A stretch of 6,225 bases of DNA from CAYPKG01 sp964411275 (GCA_964411275.1 CAYPKG010000073.1:1-6225); one strand, 5' to 3'; positions 1-6,206 are shown, counted from the stretch's first letter. The notes: generated by a model not told the origin, from the letters alone. A program made the numbers and translations.

Positions 1-1
1 A

Positions 2-667
2 GCCGGGGAATGCCTGGTGGCGGCGGCAAAACGAGGCGATGTGACATTGATCGCGGTTTTGCTTGAAGAGGAAGAAAAACACGCCGACCGGCGGTTTACA
101 TCCGCCGCCAAAATGTTTGATTACGGCTTTGCCAACATCACCACAATGACTGCCCTGGAGCTTGGCGTGCCTGAAACGGCGGAGGTCGTGGTGAAAAACA
201 GTAGCTTTGACGATGCAAACGCGGGCATGCTGACTGTGAAAGCAGAGCTTTCCGGCAAGACCATCACCCGTATTCAGAGCGATCTCGATGCGATGCGCAA
301 CAATTCCCAGGCGATTACTCTTTCCGTTTCCACCGACGGGGAATTATCCGCACCGGTATTGGAAGGCGCCGTGGTGGGGACGATCACCTATCAATATGAG
401 GGCAGCACTCTGTTTACGGCGGACGCCATCGCCACCCGCACCGTAAACGCCATGGGCGGCGGGGTGGTAAATACGCCGGACGCGAGGCTGCTGGAGACCG
501 ACTTGCGGCAGAAAAACCCGGCCAGCCCCTGGCTGTTCTGGATTTTAGTGCTGGTGGTCATCGCCGTCGCCGTGATCGTCATCCGCACCATCCTCCTGCG
601 GCGCAACCGCCTGCGCAGGCGGCGGACAAGAAGCCGCCGCAGCGGCGGGTATATCTATCGCAAATAA
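2..667 (+). CDS. D-alanyl-D-alanine carboxypeptidase (DacF/PBP5 type), C-terminal part, 5' truncated
   Basis: This is the 3' end of a serine-type D,D-carboxypeptidase, which trims the terminal D-Ala from peptidoglycan pentapeptides on the outer face of the membrane. The frame is open to the left edge: codons before the GTG at 17 read A-G-E-C-L, giving AGECLVAAAKRGD, which matches the AGYCLVATAKR block that follows the KTG motif in this family. The GTG is therefore internal and the catalytic SxxK, SxN and KTG motifs lie outside the window. Counting from that GTG, residues 5-39 finish the transpeptidase fold (AKRGD, then FDYGFAN) and residues of about 40-140 fit the beta-rich PBP5 C-terminal domain. 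Residues 172-194 are a single hydrophobic membrane segment (WLFWILVLVVIAVAV). A strongly arginine-rich cytoplasmic tail follows (about 190-208), ending GGYIYRK. Family anchors are often amphipathic helices; here a true transmembrane helix plus basic tail is seen. smpB follows after 16 bases, so co-transcription is likely. Confidence 0.9.
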   Translation, partial: AGECLVAAAKRGDVTLIAVLLEEEEKHADRRFTSAAKMFDYGFANITTMTALELGVPETAEVVVKNSSFDDANAGMLTVKAELSGKTITRIQSDLDAMRNNSQAITLSVSTDGELSAPVLEGAVVGTITYQYEGSTLFTADAIATRTVNAMGGGVVNTPDARLLETDLRQKNPASPWLFWILVLVVIAVAVIVIRTILLRRNRLRRRRTRSRRSGGYIYRK

Positions 668-683
668 AGAAAGGCAGTTTGCC

Positions 684-1154
684 ATGACAGTGAAAACCGG
701 CGTCAAGGTCCTTGCGCAAAACCGCAAGGCCCGGCATGAATATTTTATAGAGGACACCTATGAATGCGGCATGGTCCTGTTGGGAACCGAGGTCAAATCC
801 ATGCGCACGGGGAAGGTGAATTTGAAAGACTGCTATGCCATGGTGAAGAACGGCGAGGTGTTTGTCCACGGCATGCACATCAGCCCCTATGAGCAGGGAA
901 ACATCCATAACCCAGACCCCTTCCGGCCGCGCAAGCTGTTGTTGCACCGTCGCGAGATCCATAAGCTCTACGCTTTGCAGCAGGCGGACGGCATGAGCCT
1001 CATCCCCCTCCAGGTATACCTGAAAAATGGAAGGATCAAGCTGGAGCTGGCGGTGGCAAAGGGCAAAAAGCTTTACGACAAGCGTCACGACATCGCCGCA
1101 AGGGACAGCAAGCGGGAGATGGAGCGCTCTTTCAAAGAGGGGCGGTACCGTTAA
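684..1154 (+). CDS. smpB: SsrA-binding protein SmpB
   Basis: SmpB binds tmRNA and delivers it to stalled ribosomes for trans-translation in the cytoplasm. The 156-residue length is normal for the family. Hallmarks are visible in order: AQNRKARHEYFIEDTYE (11-27), GTEVKSMRTGKVNLKD (34-49), the HISPYEQGN block (65-73), the NPDPFRPRKLLLHRREI segment (76-92), and the C-terminal DKRHDIAARD stretch (132-141) leading into a basic tail that is known to enter the mRNA channel of the ribosome. The ATG at 684 is preceded by a purine-rich AAAGAAAGG stretch and places the first motif at the usual distance from the N-terminus. The gene lies 16 bases after the carboxypeptidase gene and 61 bases before the decarboxylase. 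No tmRNA gene fits in the space on either side, so ssrA must lie elsewhere. Identification is secure. Confidence 0.98.
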   Translation: MTVKTGVKVLAQNRKARHEYFIEDTYECGMVLLGTEVKSMRTGKVNLKDCYAMVKNGEVFVHGMHISPYEQGNIHNPDPFRPRKLLLHRREIHKLYALQQADGMSLIPLQVYLKNGRIKLELAVAKGKKLYDKRHDIAARDSKREMERSFKEGRYR

Positions 1155-1163
1155 CGGTTAAAA

Positions 1164-1179
1164 CCGGGTCAGGCCCCGG
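1164..1179 (+). other. Short GC-rich hairpin between smpB and lysA
   Basis: CCGGG at 1164-1168 pairs with CCCGG at 1175-1179 around a six-base loop. It is followed by A residues, not a T-run, so it does not look like an intrinsic terminator. It lies just before the ribosome binding site of the decarboxylase gene and could be a processing or mRNA-stability element, or simply chance in GC-rich DNA. No convincing -35/-10 pair was seen in the 1155-1215 gap. Confidence 0.3.
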
Positions 1180-1201
1180 AAAAATAGATTGATGCAGTAT
1201 C

Positions 1202-1210
1202 AAAGGAGGA
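1202..1210 (+). promoter_or_regulatory. Strong ribosome binding site fixing the lysA start
   Basis: The sequence AAAGGAGGA is a near-perfect Shine-Dalgarno match ending five bases before the ATG at 1216. It decides the start: the in-frame ATGs at 1189 and 1192 lie upstream of it and have no comparable site. Confidence 0.9.
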
Positions 1211-1215
1211 TCACC

Positions 1216-2475
1216 ATGAAGACTTTGCCTTTTGACAAGGCCCGGCTCACACAGATCGTGGAGCAGTATCCCACGCCCTTTCACATTTATGATGAAAAAG
1301 CCATGTTGGACAACCTCTCGCGTCTCAAAAACGCGTTCGCCTGGAACAAAGGCTTTCGGGAATATTTCGCCGTCAAGGCTGAGCCCAATCCGGTGATCAT
1401 GAAAATCCTCCACGAGAACGGCTGCGGCATGGACTGCTCGTCGCTGACGGAGCTGATGCTCTGTGACGCCATGGGCATTCGCGGCCGGGACATCATGTTT
1501 TCCTCCAACGATACCCCGGAGGAGGATTTCAGGATGGCCCAGGACCTCAATGCCATCATCAACCTGGACGACATCACCCACATCCCCTTCCTGGAAAGAA
1601 ACGGCGGTATCCCAAAGACCATCTGCTGCCGCTATAACCCCGGCGGGGAGTTTCGCCTGGGGAACACCATCATGGGCAACCCCGGGGACGCCAAATACGG
1701 CTTTACCCGCCCGCAAATGACAGAGGGCTTTCAACAGCTTCTCGCCCTCGGCGCGACGGAGTTCGGCCTGCACGCATTCCTCGCCAGCAACACCACGGAC
1801 TCCAATTACTATCCGGCTTTGGCACGGGCGCTGTTTGAGCTGGCGGCCGAGCTGCATGAGGAAACCGGCGCGAACATTACGTTTATCAACCTCTCCGGCG
1901 GCATCGGCATCCCGTACCTGCCCGGCGAAGCGCCCGCGGACATCGAGTGGATCGGTAAGGAGGTACAAAAGGCCTATGAACAGATCATCGTGCCCACCGG
2001 CATGGAGATTTCCCTGTTTACGGAGCTTGGCCGCTACATCACAGGCCCGTATGGGTATTTGGTGGCCACCTGCCTGCACCACAAACATACCCACAAGGAA
2101 TATGTGGGCCTGGACGCCTGTGCCGCAAACCTCATGCGCCCCGCCATGTACGGCTCCTATCACCATATCACGGTTATGGGCAAGGAAAACGGCCCGTTTG
2201 ACCATGTGTACGACGTGACCGGTTCCCTGTGCGAAAACAACGACAAGTTCGCCATCGACCGGGCGCTGCCCCGGGTGGACATCGGGGATCTGCTGGTGCT
2301 CCACGACACAGGAGCCCACGGCTTTTCCATGGGATATAACTACAACGGCAAGCTGCGCTCTTCCGAGGTGCTGCTAAAGGCCGACGGCAGTACCGAGCTC
2401 ATCCGCAGGGCGGAAACGCCCAAGGATTATTTTGCCACGCTGGACTGTATCCCGGAAATGAAAAAGTATCTGTAA
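1216..2475 (+). CDS. lysA: Diaminopimelate decarboxylase (PLP fold type III), LysA family
   Basis: It is predicted to decarboxylate meso-2,6-diaminopimelate to L-lysine, the last lysine-pathway step, in the cytoplasm. From the ATG at 1216 the protein has 419 residues, normal for the family. Visible features of the alanine-racemase-like barrel are the PLP lysine K54 in YFAVKAEPNP (50-59), a DCSS block (73-76), the His of GLHAF (184-188), and the phosphate-binding glycine loop NLSGGIGI (225-232). The C-terminal beta domain region carries ELGRY (270-274), the catalytic Cys-Glu pair C339-E340 in SLCENNDKF, and DTGAHGFSMGYNYNG (364-378) with the cofactor-contacting tyrosine. The usual GLHxHIGSQ motif is replaced by GLHAFLASN; I recall this variant as common in one Clostridia subgroup annotated as diaminopimelate decarboxylase, so I keep that substrate, but a related amino-acid decarboxylase is possible. 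The gene follows smpB by 61 bases and is closed by a hairpin at 2511-2533. Confidence 0.88.
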   Translation: MKTLPFDKARLTQIVEQYPTPFHIYDEKAMLDNLSRLKNAFAWNKGFREYFAVKAEPNPVIMKILHENGCGMDCSSLTELMLCDAMGIRGRDIMFSSNDTPEEDFRMAQDLNAIINLDDITHIPFLERNGGIPKTICCRYNPGGEFRLGNTIMGNPGDAKYGFTRPQMTEGFQQLLALGATEFGLHAFLASNTTDSNYYPALARALFELAAELHEETGANITFINLSGGIGIPYLPGEAPADIEWIGKEVQKAYEQIIVPTGMEISLFTELGRYITGPYGYLVATCLHHKHTHKEYVGLDACAANLMRPAMYGSYHHITVMGKENGPFDHVYDVTGSLCENNDKFAIDRALPRVDIGDLLVLHDTGAHGFSMGYNYNGKLRSSEVLLKADGSTELIRRAETPKDYFATLDCIPEMKKYL

Positions 2476-2478
2476 AGA

Positions 2479-2504
2479 CAGCATATAAAAGCAGCATATA
2501 AAAG
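2479..2504 (+). repeat. 13-base tandem duplication downstream of lysA
   Basis: The unit CAGCATATAAAAG occurs twice in perfect head-to-tail order (2479-2491 and 2492-2504), directly after the lysA stop and before the hairpin. This looks like a recent slippage duplication in noncoding sequence; no function is visible. Confidence 0.85.
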
Positions 2505-2510
2505 CGAATG

Positions 2511-2533
2511 ACGGCGAGGGTTCCCCTCGCCGT
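2511..2533 (+). terminator. Probable terminator hairpin after lysA
   Basis: ACGGCGAGGG (2511-2520) pairs perfectly with CCCTCGCCGT (2524-2533) around a TTC loop, a very stable 10-bp stem. The rightward tail (TAGGCTGTTG) is not a proper T-run, so termination may be incomplete or rely on stability alone. It is well placed to separate lysA from the lipoprotein gene. Confidence 0.65.
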
Positions 2534-2650
2534 TAGGCTGTTGAAAAACCATGCAATGTGTTCCTTCTGACATGTGTAACAAATATATTAACAATGAAAA
2601 ATATCCCATCTTTTTCTACCGATTGGTGGTACGATAAATCTATTAAACAC
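2534..2650 (+). other. AT-rich spacer before the lipoprotein gene
   Basis: This short stretch is clearly more AT-rich than the flanking genes and presumably holds the promoter of the lipoprotein gene. I see loose candidates (TTGAAA at 2541, CTGACA at 2567, TATATT at 2584, GATAAA at 2633), but no pair has correct spacing, so no promoter is assigned. An open frame extends upstream from 2663 to an ATG at 2558 but lacks a ribosome binding site there and would bury the signal peptide. Confidence 0.5.
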
Positions 2651-2657
2651 AGGGAGG
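2651..2657 (+). promoter_or_regulatory. Ribosome binding site fixing the lipoprotein start
   Basis: AGGGAGG lies five bases before the ATG at 2663 and eight before the adjacent ATG at 2666. Both place the signal peptide at the N-terminus; spacing slightly favours 2666. Confidence 0.8.
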
Positions 2658-2662
2658 CCGTC

Positions 2663-3628
2663 ATGATGAAAAGAGTGCTTATTTTCCTGCTGTTTCTTTG
2701 CCTCCTGCTTCAGGGCTGCGCCGCTTCCCCCGCCTCAGGGGAAACGCCCGTGCCATCAGCGCCGGATGGATATACCCTTTCGCCCACGCTCACGGAAACG
2801 TCCCCCGCGCCAAGTGAAGGGGAGCAATTGCTGGGGGAAGGAGACCTGCTGCTGGATTTTACGATGCGGCTTCCTGAAAACTTCGCGGCTGAAATCTCCT
2901 ACAGCAGCGCCCGCCTGACGGACGGGGCCGGCGCCTATGCGGGGAGTGTAGAAGTCAAGGCGTATTACCCGGAGGGAGGCCATGAATCCCTCATGGACAA
3001 CCATTGCGAAGTCGTTTACCCTTGGGAAGAGATATCCTTGGAATTCACAAACCCCGAGCCGTGGCAGGCGCATGTGGAGAAGGTTCTATACGCCCGGTTC
3101 AAGCACGATGATTTTGAGGATCATCACAGCGCCCGCTCGGTGGACAGTACCATATACTACATCCTGTTCCAGGGGGATCACACATTCATAAACGACTATG
3201 GCGACACATTGACGTATCAGAATTGCTATAAGCTTCGCTTTTTTACCGACTATTGGGACGAGCAGGAGGTAGCCACCCAGGTTTGGACAGAGGAAGAAAT
3301 CCTCGCCTGCGTCAAGTCCTTTGCGCTCAAGGAGGAGTATCCGTATCAGCCTGCATTCAACCAGCGAGAGTTTTGGCGTATTGGGGCCGAGGCGCTGTTG
3401 CAGGCAATGGCCAAGGGCCAAACTCCAGAGGCCCGGGACATGCACACTGCCTTCGGTAATCCAAAGTCCGTCACTTCCGGTTTTCAAAACGGCTTTTCCA
3501 TGGAAATACTGGTGGAGGACGGCCGCCGCGTCTGCCGCTGCTCCCACGAAAAAGGCGGCATTCACGCTACGATAGACTTTGATATGACTTCTGGCGAGCA
3601 AACGGCAGTGACGTTTGAAAGAAAATAA
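2663..3628 (+). CDS. Predicted lipoprotein of unknown function
   Basis: I do not recognise the family. The 321-residue protein (320 if the ATG at 2666 is used) begins with a lipoprotein signal: MMKR, a hydrophobic core (VLIFLLFLCLLL) and a lipobox LQGC with the acylated cysteine at C19. It is therefore predicted to be exported and tethered to the outer face of the membrane. Residues of about 20-60 form a Pro/Ser/Thr/Glu-rich linker typical of surface lipoproteins. The rest is a soluble, acidic domain rich in Trp, Tyr and Phe, with a central stretch around IYYILFQGDHTF and a C-terminal part containing CRCSHEKGG and ending in TVTFERK-like beta-strand sequence (AVTFERK). No catalytic motif or repeat is visible. 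The gene is isolated: a hairpin lies upstream of it and a terminator downstream, so it is probably transcribed alone. Solute-binding or enzyme roles cannot be supported from sequence. Confidence 0.85.
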   Translation: MMKRVLIFLLFLCLLLQGCAASPASGETPVPSAPDGYTLSPTLTETSPAPSEGEQLLGEGDLLLDFTMRLPENFAAEISYSSARLTDGAGAYAGSVEVKAYYPEGGHESLMDNHCEVVYPWEEISLEFTNPEPWQAHVEKVLYARFKHDDFEDHHSARSVDSTIYYILFQGDHTFINDYGDTLTYQNCYKLRFFTDYWDEQEVATQVWTEEEILACVKSFALKEEYPYQPAFNQREFWRIGAEALLQAMAKGQTPEARDMHTAFGNPKSVTSGFQNGFSMEILVEDGRRVCRCSHEKGGIHATIDFDMTSGEQTAVTFERK

Positions 3629-3645
3629 AAGAAAATGATAGTAAA

Positions 3646-3679
3646 AAGGCGGTTCAGCTTTTCTTCGCTGTGCCGCCTT
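3646..3679. terminator. Bidirectional intrinsic terminator between the lipoprotein gene and murF
   Basis: AAGGCGG (3646-3652) pairs with CCGCCTT (3673-3679); after a GT wobble and one mismatch the stem continues with CAGC (3655-3658) against GCTG (3667-3670), around an eight-base loop. Rightward, TATATTTTT follows (T-run 3683-3687). Leftward, the A-run at 3643-3647 gives a T-run directly after the stem. It sits between the convergent stops at 3628 and 3718 and can serve both transcripts. Confidence 0.9.
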
Positions 3680-3717
3680 ATATTTTTCAAAAATCATGCC
3701 GCCATCGATGGCCGTAT

Positions 3718-5082
3718 CTAAGCATATTCCTCCAGCAACCCATCTACGATGGCGTCAAATCCCATGGAATGGGAGGCCTTCACGAGAACCGTGTCTCCCG
3801 GCTGTAGATACTGGGTCAGCCGAAACAGCAGCGCCTCCCGATTGGGAAAATAATGCGCTTCCTTCGCGCCCGCTTCTTGCGCCCCCTCATAAATGCCCCT
3901 GGCCAAAGTTCCCGCGCACAGCATTACGTCCACGCCGCACGAAGCCGCATACGCCCCCACATCCCTGTGATATTCCAGCCCTCGCTCCCCCAGCTCCAGC
4001 ATGTCGCCAAGGACGCACACCTTGCGGCCACTGGCCTTTTGCAGCACGTCCAGCGCCGCTTTCATGGCGGCGGGGCTGGCGTTATAGGTGTCGTTGATCA
4101 CCGTAAGACCGTTCCCCTGGGAGATGGACATCCGCCCGCCCACCGGCGCGTACGAGAGCAGGCCTTTTTGAATTTCTTCAGGCCGCATCCCAAGCGCCCG
4201 CCCCACCGCAAAGGCCGCGAGGCCATTGTAGACCATGTGCATGCCTGGGGCCGGTACCGTCAGCCGGAAGCGGGCATCGTTCTCATATAAAACGGTAAAC
4301 GACAAGCCCAATAGCCCGTCATCCTCCACGTCCAGCGCCTGATAGCTGTTGTGTGCGCCCAAGCCAAATGTAATGACGTCCTCCCGGGCTTTTTTCAGCG
4401 CGATGAGCATATCATCGTCGCCGTTGAGGATGATCCGGCCGCCGGGGGCCATGTGGGCGAGCATTTCCGTTTTTCCCCGCAATATCCCCTCCCGGGAACC
4501 AAAATGCTCGATGTGCGCCTCGCCGATGTTGGTAAAAAGGCAAATGTCAGGCCGCACCGCCCGGGCCAGGCTTTCGATTTCGCCAAAGTGGTTGGTGCCC
4601 ATCTCGATGACTGCCGCCTGATCCTCCGGCATAAGCCGAAACAGCGTCAGGGGAACCCCTGTCTGATTGTTGAGATTTCCCTCATTTTTCAACACCCGGA
4701 ACCGGGCGGCGAGGGCGCTTGCCACGCATTCCTTCGTGGTGGTTTTGCCGACGCTTCCGGTAATGCCCACTGTTTTGAGCCCGGGAAACCGGCTTTTATA
4801 ATATCCCGCCAGGTCGAGAAACGCCCGCCCCGTATCCGCCACCCGGATATGGGGGACGGCAGGATCGAGGGGGTGTTCGCTCAGGGTGCAGCAGGCCCCG
4901 GCGGAGAGCGCCGCTTCCATAAACGCGTGGCCGTCAAACCGCTCTCCCCGGATGGGGACGAACAGCGCGCCGGGGTCCGCTTTGCGGCTGTCGATGACCA
5001 CGCTTGTCACCCGCAAGTTCCCAGGCGCGAACAGCGTGCCGCCACAGGCCAATGCCGCTTCGTGTAAACAAAATTCCTGCAT
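3718..5082 (-). CDS. murF: UDP-N-acetylmuramoyl-tripeptide--D-alanyl-D-alanine ligase MurF
   Basis: MurF adds D-Ala-D-Ala to the UDP-MurNAc-tripeptide with ATP hydrolysis, completing the cytoplasmic pentapeptide precursor. The 454 residues cover all three Mur-ligase domains. The N-terminal substrate domain has the VIDSRKADPGALFVPIRGE block (about 29-47). The central ATPase has the P-loop GITGSVGKTTTKE (106-118, Lys113), KNEGNLNNQTGVP (132-144), EMGTNHFGEI (160-169), FTNIGEAHIEHFGS (183-196) and GKTEM with K204 at the expected carbamylated-lysine position. The C-terminal domain has GGRM (315-318), NDTYNASP (330-337) and LGDMLELG (358-365), ending VKASHSMGFD. The ATG at 5082 lies six bases after the ddl stop; only a weak AGGT is seen, nine bases upstream and overlapping the end of ddl, suggesting translational coupling. 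The gene is the second in the ddl-murF operon and ends at the shared terminator. Confidence 0.97.
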   Translation of the reverse strand: MQEFCLHEAALACGGTLFAPGNLRVTSVVIDSRKADPGALFVPIRGERFDGHAFMEAALSAGACCTLSEHPLDPAVPHIRVADTGRAFLDLAGYYKSRFPGLKTVGITGSVGKTTTKECVASALAARFRVLKNEGNLNNQTGVPLTLFRLMPEDQAAVIEMGTNHFGEIESLARAVRPDICLFTNIGEAHIEHFGSREGILRGKTEMLAHMAPGGRIILNGDDDMLIALKKAREDVITFGLGAHNSYQALDVEDDGLLGLSFTVLYENDARFRLTVPAPGMHMVYNGLAAFAVGRALGMRPEEIQKGLLSYAPVGGRMSISQGNGLTVINDTYNASPAAMKAALDVLQKASGRKVCVLGDMLELGERGLEYHRDVGAYAASCGVDVMLCAGTLARGIYEGAQEAGAKEAHYFPNREALLFRLTQYLQPGDTVLVKASHSMGFDAIVDGLLEEYA

Positions 5083-5088
5083 ATCAGC

Positions 5089-6129
5089 TTACCTGTATTT
5101 CTCCATGGACAGGGCGATCACCCTCTCGCAAAGGGACGGGTAGTCGATGCCGGCGGCCTGGGCCTCCTGGGGCAAAAGGCTTGTGGGGGTCATGCCCGGA
5201 AGCGTGTTCACCTCAAGGCAATACGCTTTCCCGTCCGCCGAGATCAAAAAGTCCGCACGGCCGTAAACGCTAAGCTTCAACAGCTCAAAGGCCTTTTTCG
5301 CCGCAGCCTGCAAAAGCGATGTTTCCTCAGGGGTGGTTCTGCCGGGACAGATTTCCTCGGTCCAGCCCGGCTGGTATTTATGGGCGTAATCGTAAAACCC
5401 GCTCCTGGGAATGATCTCGATGGGGGGCAATGCCATATCCCCCAGCACGCCCACGGAAAACTCCCGCCCTTCTATATACTCCTCCAGCAGCGCCGTTTCC
5501 TCATACCGGAATGTTTCTTCCAGCGCCCGCTCCAATTCCTCCTGTGTGCCGGCAATGGACACCCCTACGCTGGAGCCGCCCGAGCATGGCTTTACCACGC
5601 AGGGAAGGCCCAATGTGAGCGCCGCCTCCAGCCCGTCCGCCCGAGACAGCGGCATGGATTTCGGGGTGGTAATTCCGGCCTGCAAAAACAGCTGCTTCGT
5701 AACCCATTTGTTCATGGCAAGGGCGCTTCCCAAATATCCGGAGCCGGTATAGCGCACCCCCACCATGTCGAACACCGCCTGCAGGCGGCCGTTTTCGCCG
5801 TCCTCCCCGTGCAGGCCCATGAACACCATGTCCGCCGCCCGGCACGCCGTGAGCACGTTGGGGCCGATGTCCCCAAGGCCCACATCCCCCCGGCTTTTGC
5901 GCACGGCAGCGATGTCGGGGGCGTGTTCCTTCACCTGAAACGGCTCCGGGTCCTTCGCCAGGCGAAACAGATCCTTGACGTCCTTGGGCAGGTCGCCTAG
6001 GCCGAAAAACAGGTCGATGACCACCGCCCGGTGCCCTCTGTCCCGCAATGCCTTGCAAATCTTCGTTCCGGATGAAAGGGAGACCTCCCGCTCGACGCTT
6101 ACGCCCCCTGCCAATACCACAATATCCAT
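5089..6129 (-). CDS. ddl: D-alanine--D-alanine ligase
   Basis: Ddl joins two D-alanines using ATP in the cytoplasm, supplying the dipeptide that MurF uses. The 346-residue ATP-grasp protein shows LAGGVSVEREVSLSSG (6-21, Glu13 for the first D-Ala), GLHGEDGENG (105-114), the ATP-binding VVKPCSGGSSVGVS block (178-191, Ser186), EEYIEGREFSVGVLG (216-230), the omega loop with K251-Y252, GRADF (290-294, Arg291) and LEVNTLPGMTPTS (305-317, Asn308). The Lys-Tyr pair in the omega loop is the D-Ala-D-Ala type; D-Ala-D-Lac ligases of the VanA kind have His there, so this does not look like a vancomycin-resistance ligase. It is about 40 residues longer than E. coli DdlB, mainly from an insertion at about 40-100. 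The ATG at 6129 has GAGGG (complement of 6136-6140) six bases upstream. It is the first gene of the ddl-murF operon. Confidence 0.97.
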   Translation of the reverse strand: MDIVVLAGGVSVEREVSLSSGTKICKALRDRGHRAVVIDLFFGLGDLPKDVKDLFRLAKDPEPFQVKEHAPDIAAVRKSRGDVGLGDIGPNVLTACRAADMVFMGLHGEDGENGRLQAVFDMVGVRYTGSGYLGSALAMNKWVTKQLFLQAGITTPKSMPLSRADGLEAALTLGLPCVVKPCSGGSSVGVSIAGTQEELERALEETFRYEETALLEEYIEGREFSVGVLGDMALPPIEIIPRSGFYDYAHKYQPGWTEEICPGRTTPEETSLLQAAAKKAFELLKLSVYGRADFLISADGKAYCLEVNTLPGMTPTSLLPQEAQAAGIDYPSLCERVIALSMEKYR

Positions 6130-6171
6130 ATTTTACCCTCTTTTCCATCTGGTATAAGACAAATTCAAAAT

Positions 6172-6180
6172 ATTATACCA
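6172..6180 (-). promoter_or_regulatory. Predicted extended -10 promoter for ddl-murF
   Basis: On the minus strand this reads TGGTATAAT, a perfect extended -10 element (TGnTATAAT). A start site about seven bases on would give a leader of roughly 35 bases before the ddl ATG at 6129, including the GAGGG ribosome binding site. No good -35 hexamer lies at the expected distance; an extended -10 can function without one. Confidence 0.65.
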
Positions 6181-6197
6181 TAATTGCGAAGCGATTA

Positions 6198-6206
6198 TGG
6201 TATAAT
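6198..6206 (+). promoter_or_regulatory. Predicted rightward extended -10 promoter at the window edge
   Basis: TGGTATAAT on the plus strand is a perfect extended -10, the mirror image of the ddl promoter element. Its transcript would leave the window at 6225, so the gene it serves, if any, is not visible. No -35 hexamer is apparent at the proper spacing. Confidence 0.5.

Larger units (their letters stand above)
6172..6206. repeat. Perfect 13-bp inverted repeat upstream of ddl
   Basis: ATTATACCATAAT (6172-6184) is repeated in inverse at 6194-6206, separated by nine bases (TGCGAAGCG). The inner bases can extend the stem by a wobble and two GC pairs, leaving a GAA loop. Both arms contain TGGTATAAT pointing outward, so the palindrome overlaps two divergent -10 elements. 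It could be an operator for a dimeric regulator, or simply two back-to-back promoters. It lacks the T-run of a terminator. Confidence 0.85.

Noticed and set aside
1155..1215. Possible tmRNA gene next to smpB
   Set aside because: ssrA often neighbours smpB, but only 61 bases are available here and no tRNA-like ends are seen.
1132..2319. A 395-codon open frame on the minus strand opposite the decarboxylase gene
   Set aside because: It lies antisense to a clearly conserved gene, has no recognisable protein motif and is expected as a shadow in GC-rich DNA with strong third-position bias.
2534..2550. TAGGCTGTTGAAAAACC resembling an insertion-sequence end
   Set aside because: I see no inverted partner, no target-site duplication and no transposase in the window, so the resemblance cannot be supported.
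2558..2662. Upstream extension of the lipoprotein frame to an ATG at 2558
   Set aside because: There is no ribosome binding site at 2558, and the extension would put 35 residues before an obvious signal peptide.
3086..3697. A 203-codon minus-strand open frame opposite the lipoprotein gene
   Set aside because: The plus-strand frame has a ribosome binding site, signal peptide and lipobox; the minus frame would also run through the terminator hairpin near its start and has no such support.
4351..6000. Long plus-strand open frames opposite murF (4351-5067) and ddl (5380-6000)
   Set aside because: They are antisense shadows of strongly conserved ligases; their translations are low-complexity and resemble no family.
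5089..6129. Vancomycin-resistance type ligase (VanA/VanB-like)
   Set aside because: The omega loop carries Lys251-Tyr252, the D-Ala-D-Ala type, and no vanH, vanX or vanRS genes are present in the window.
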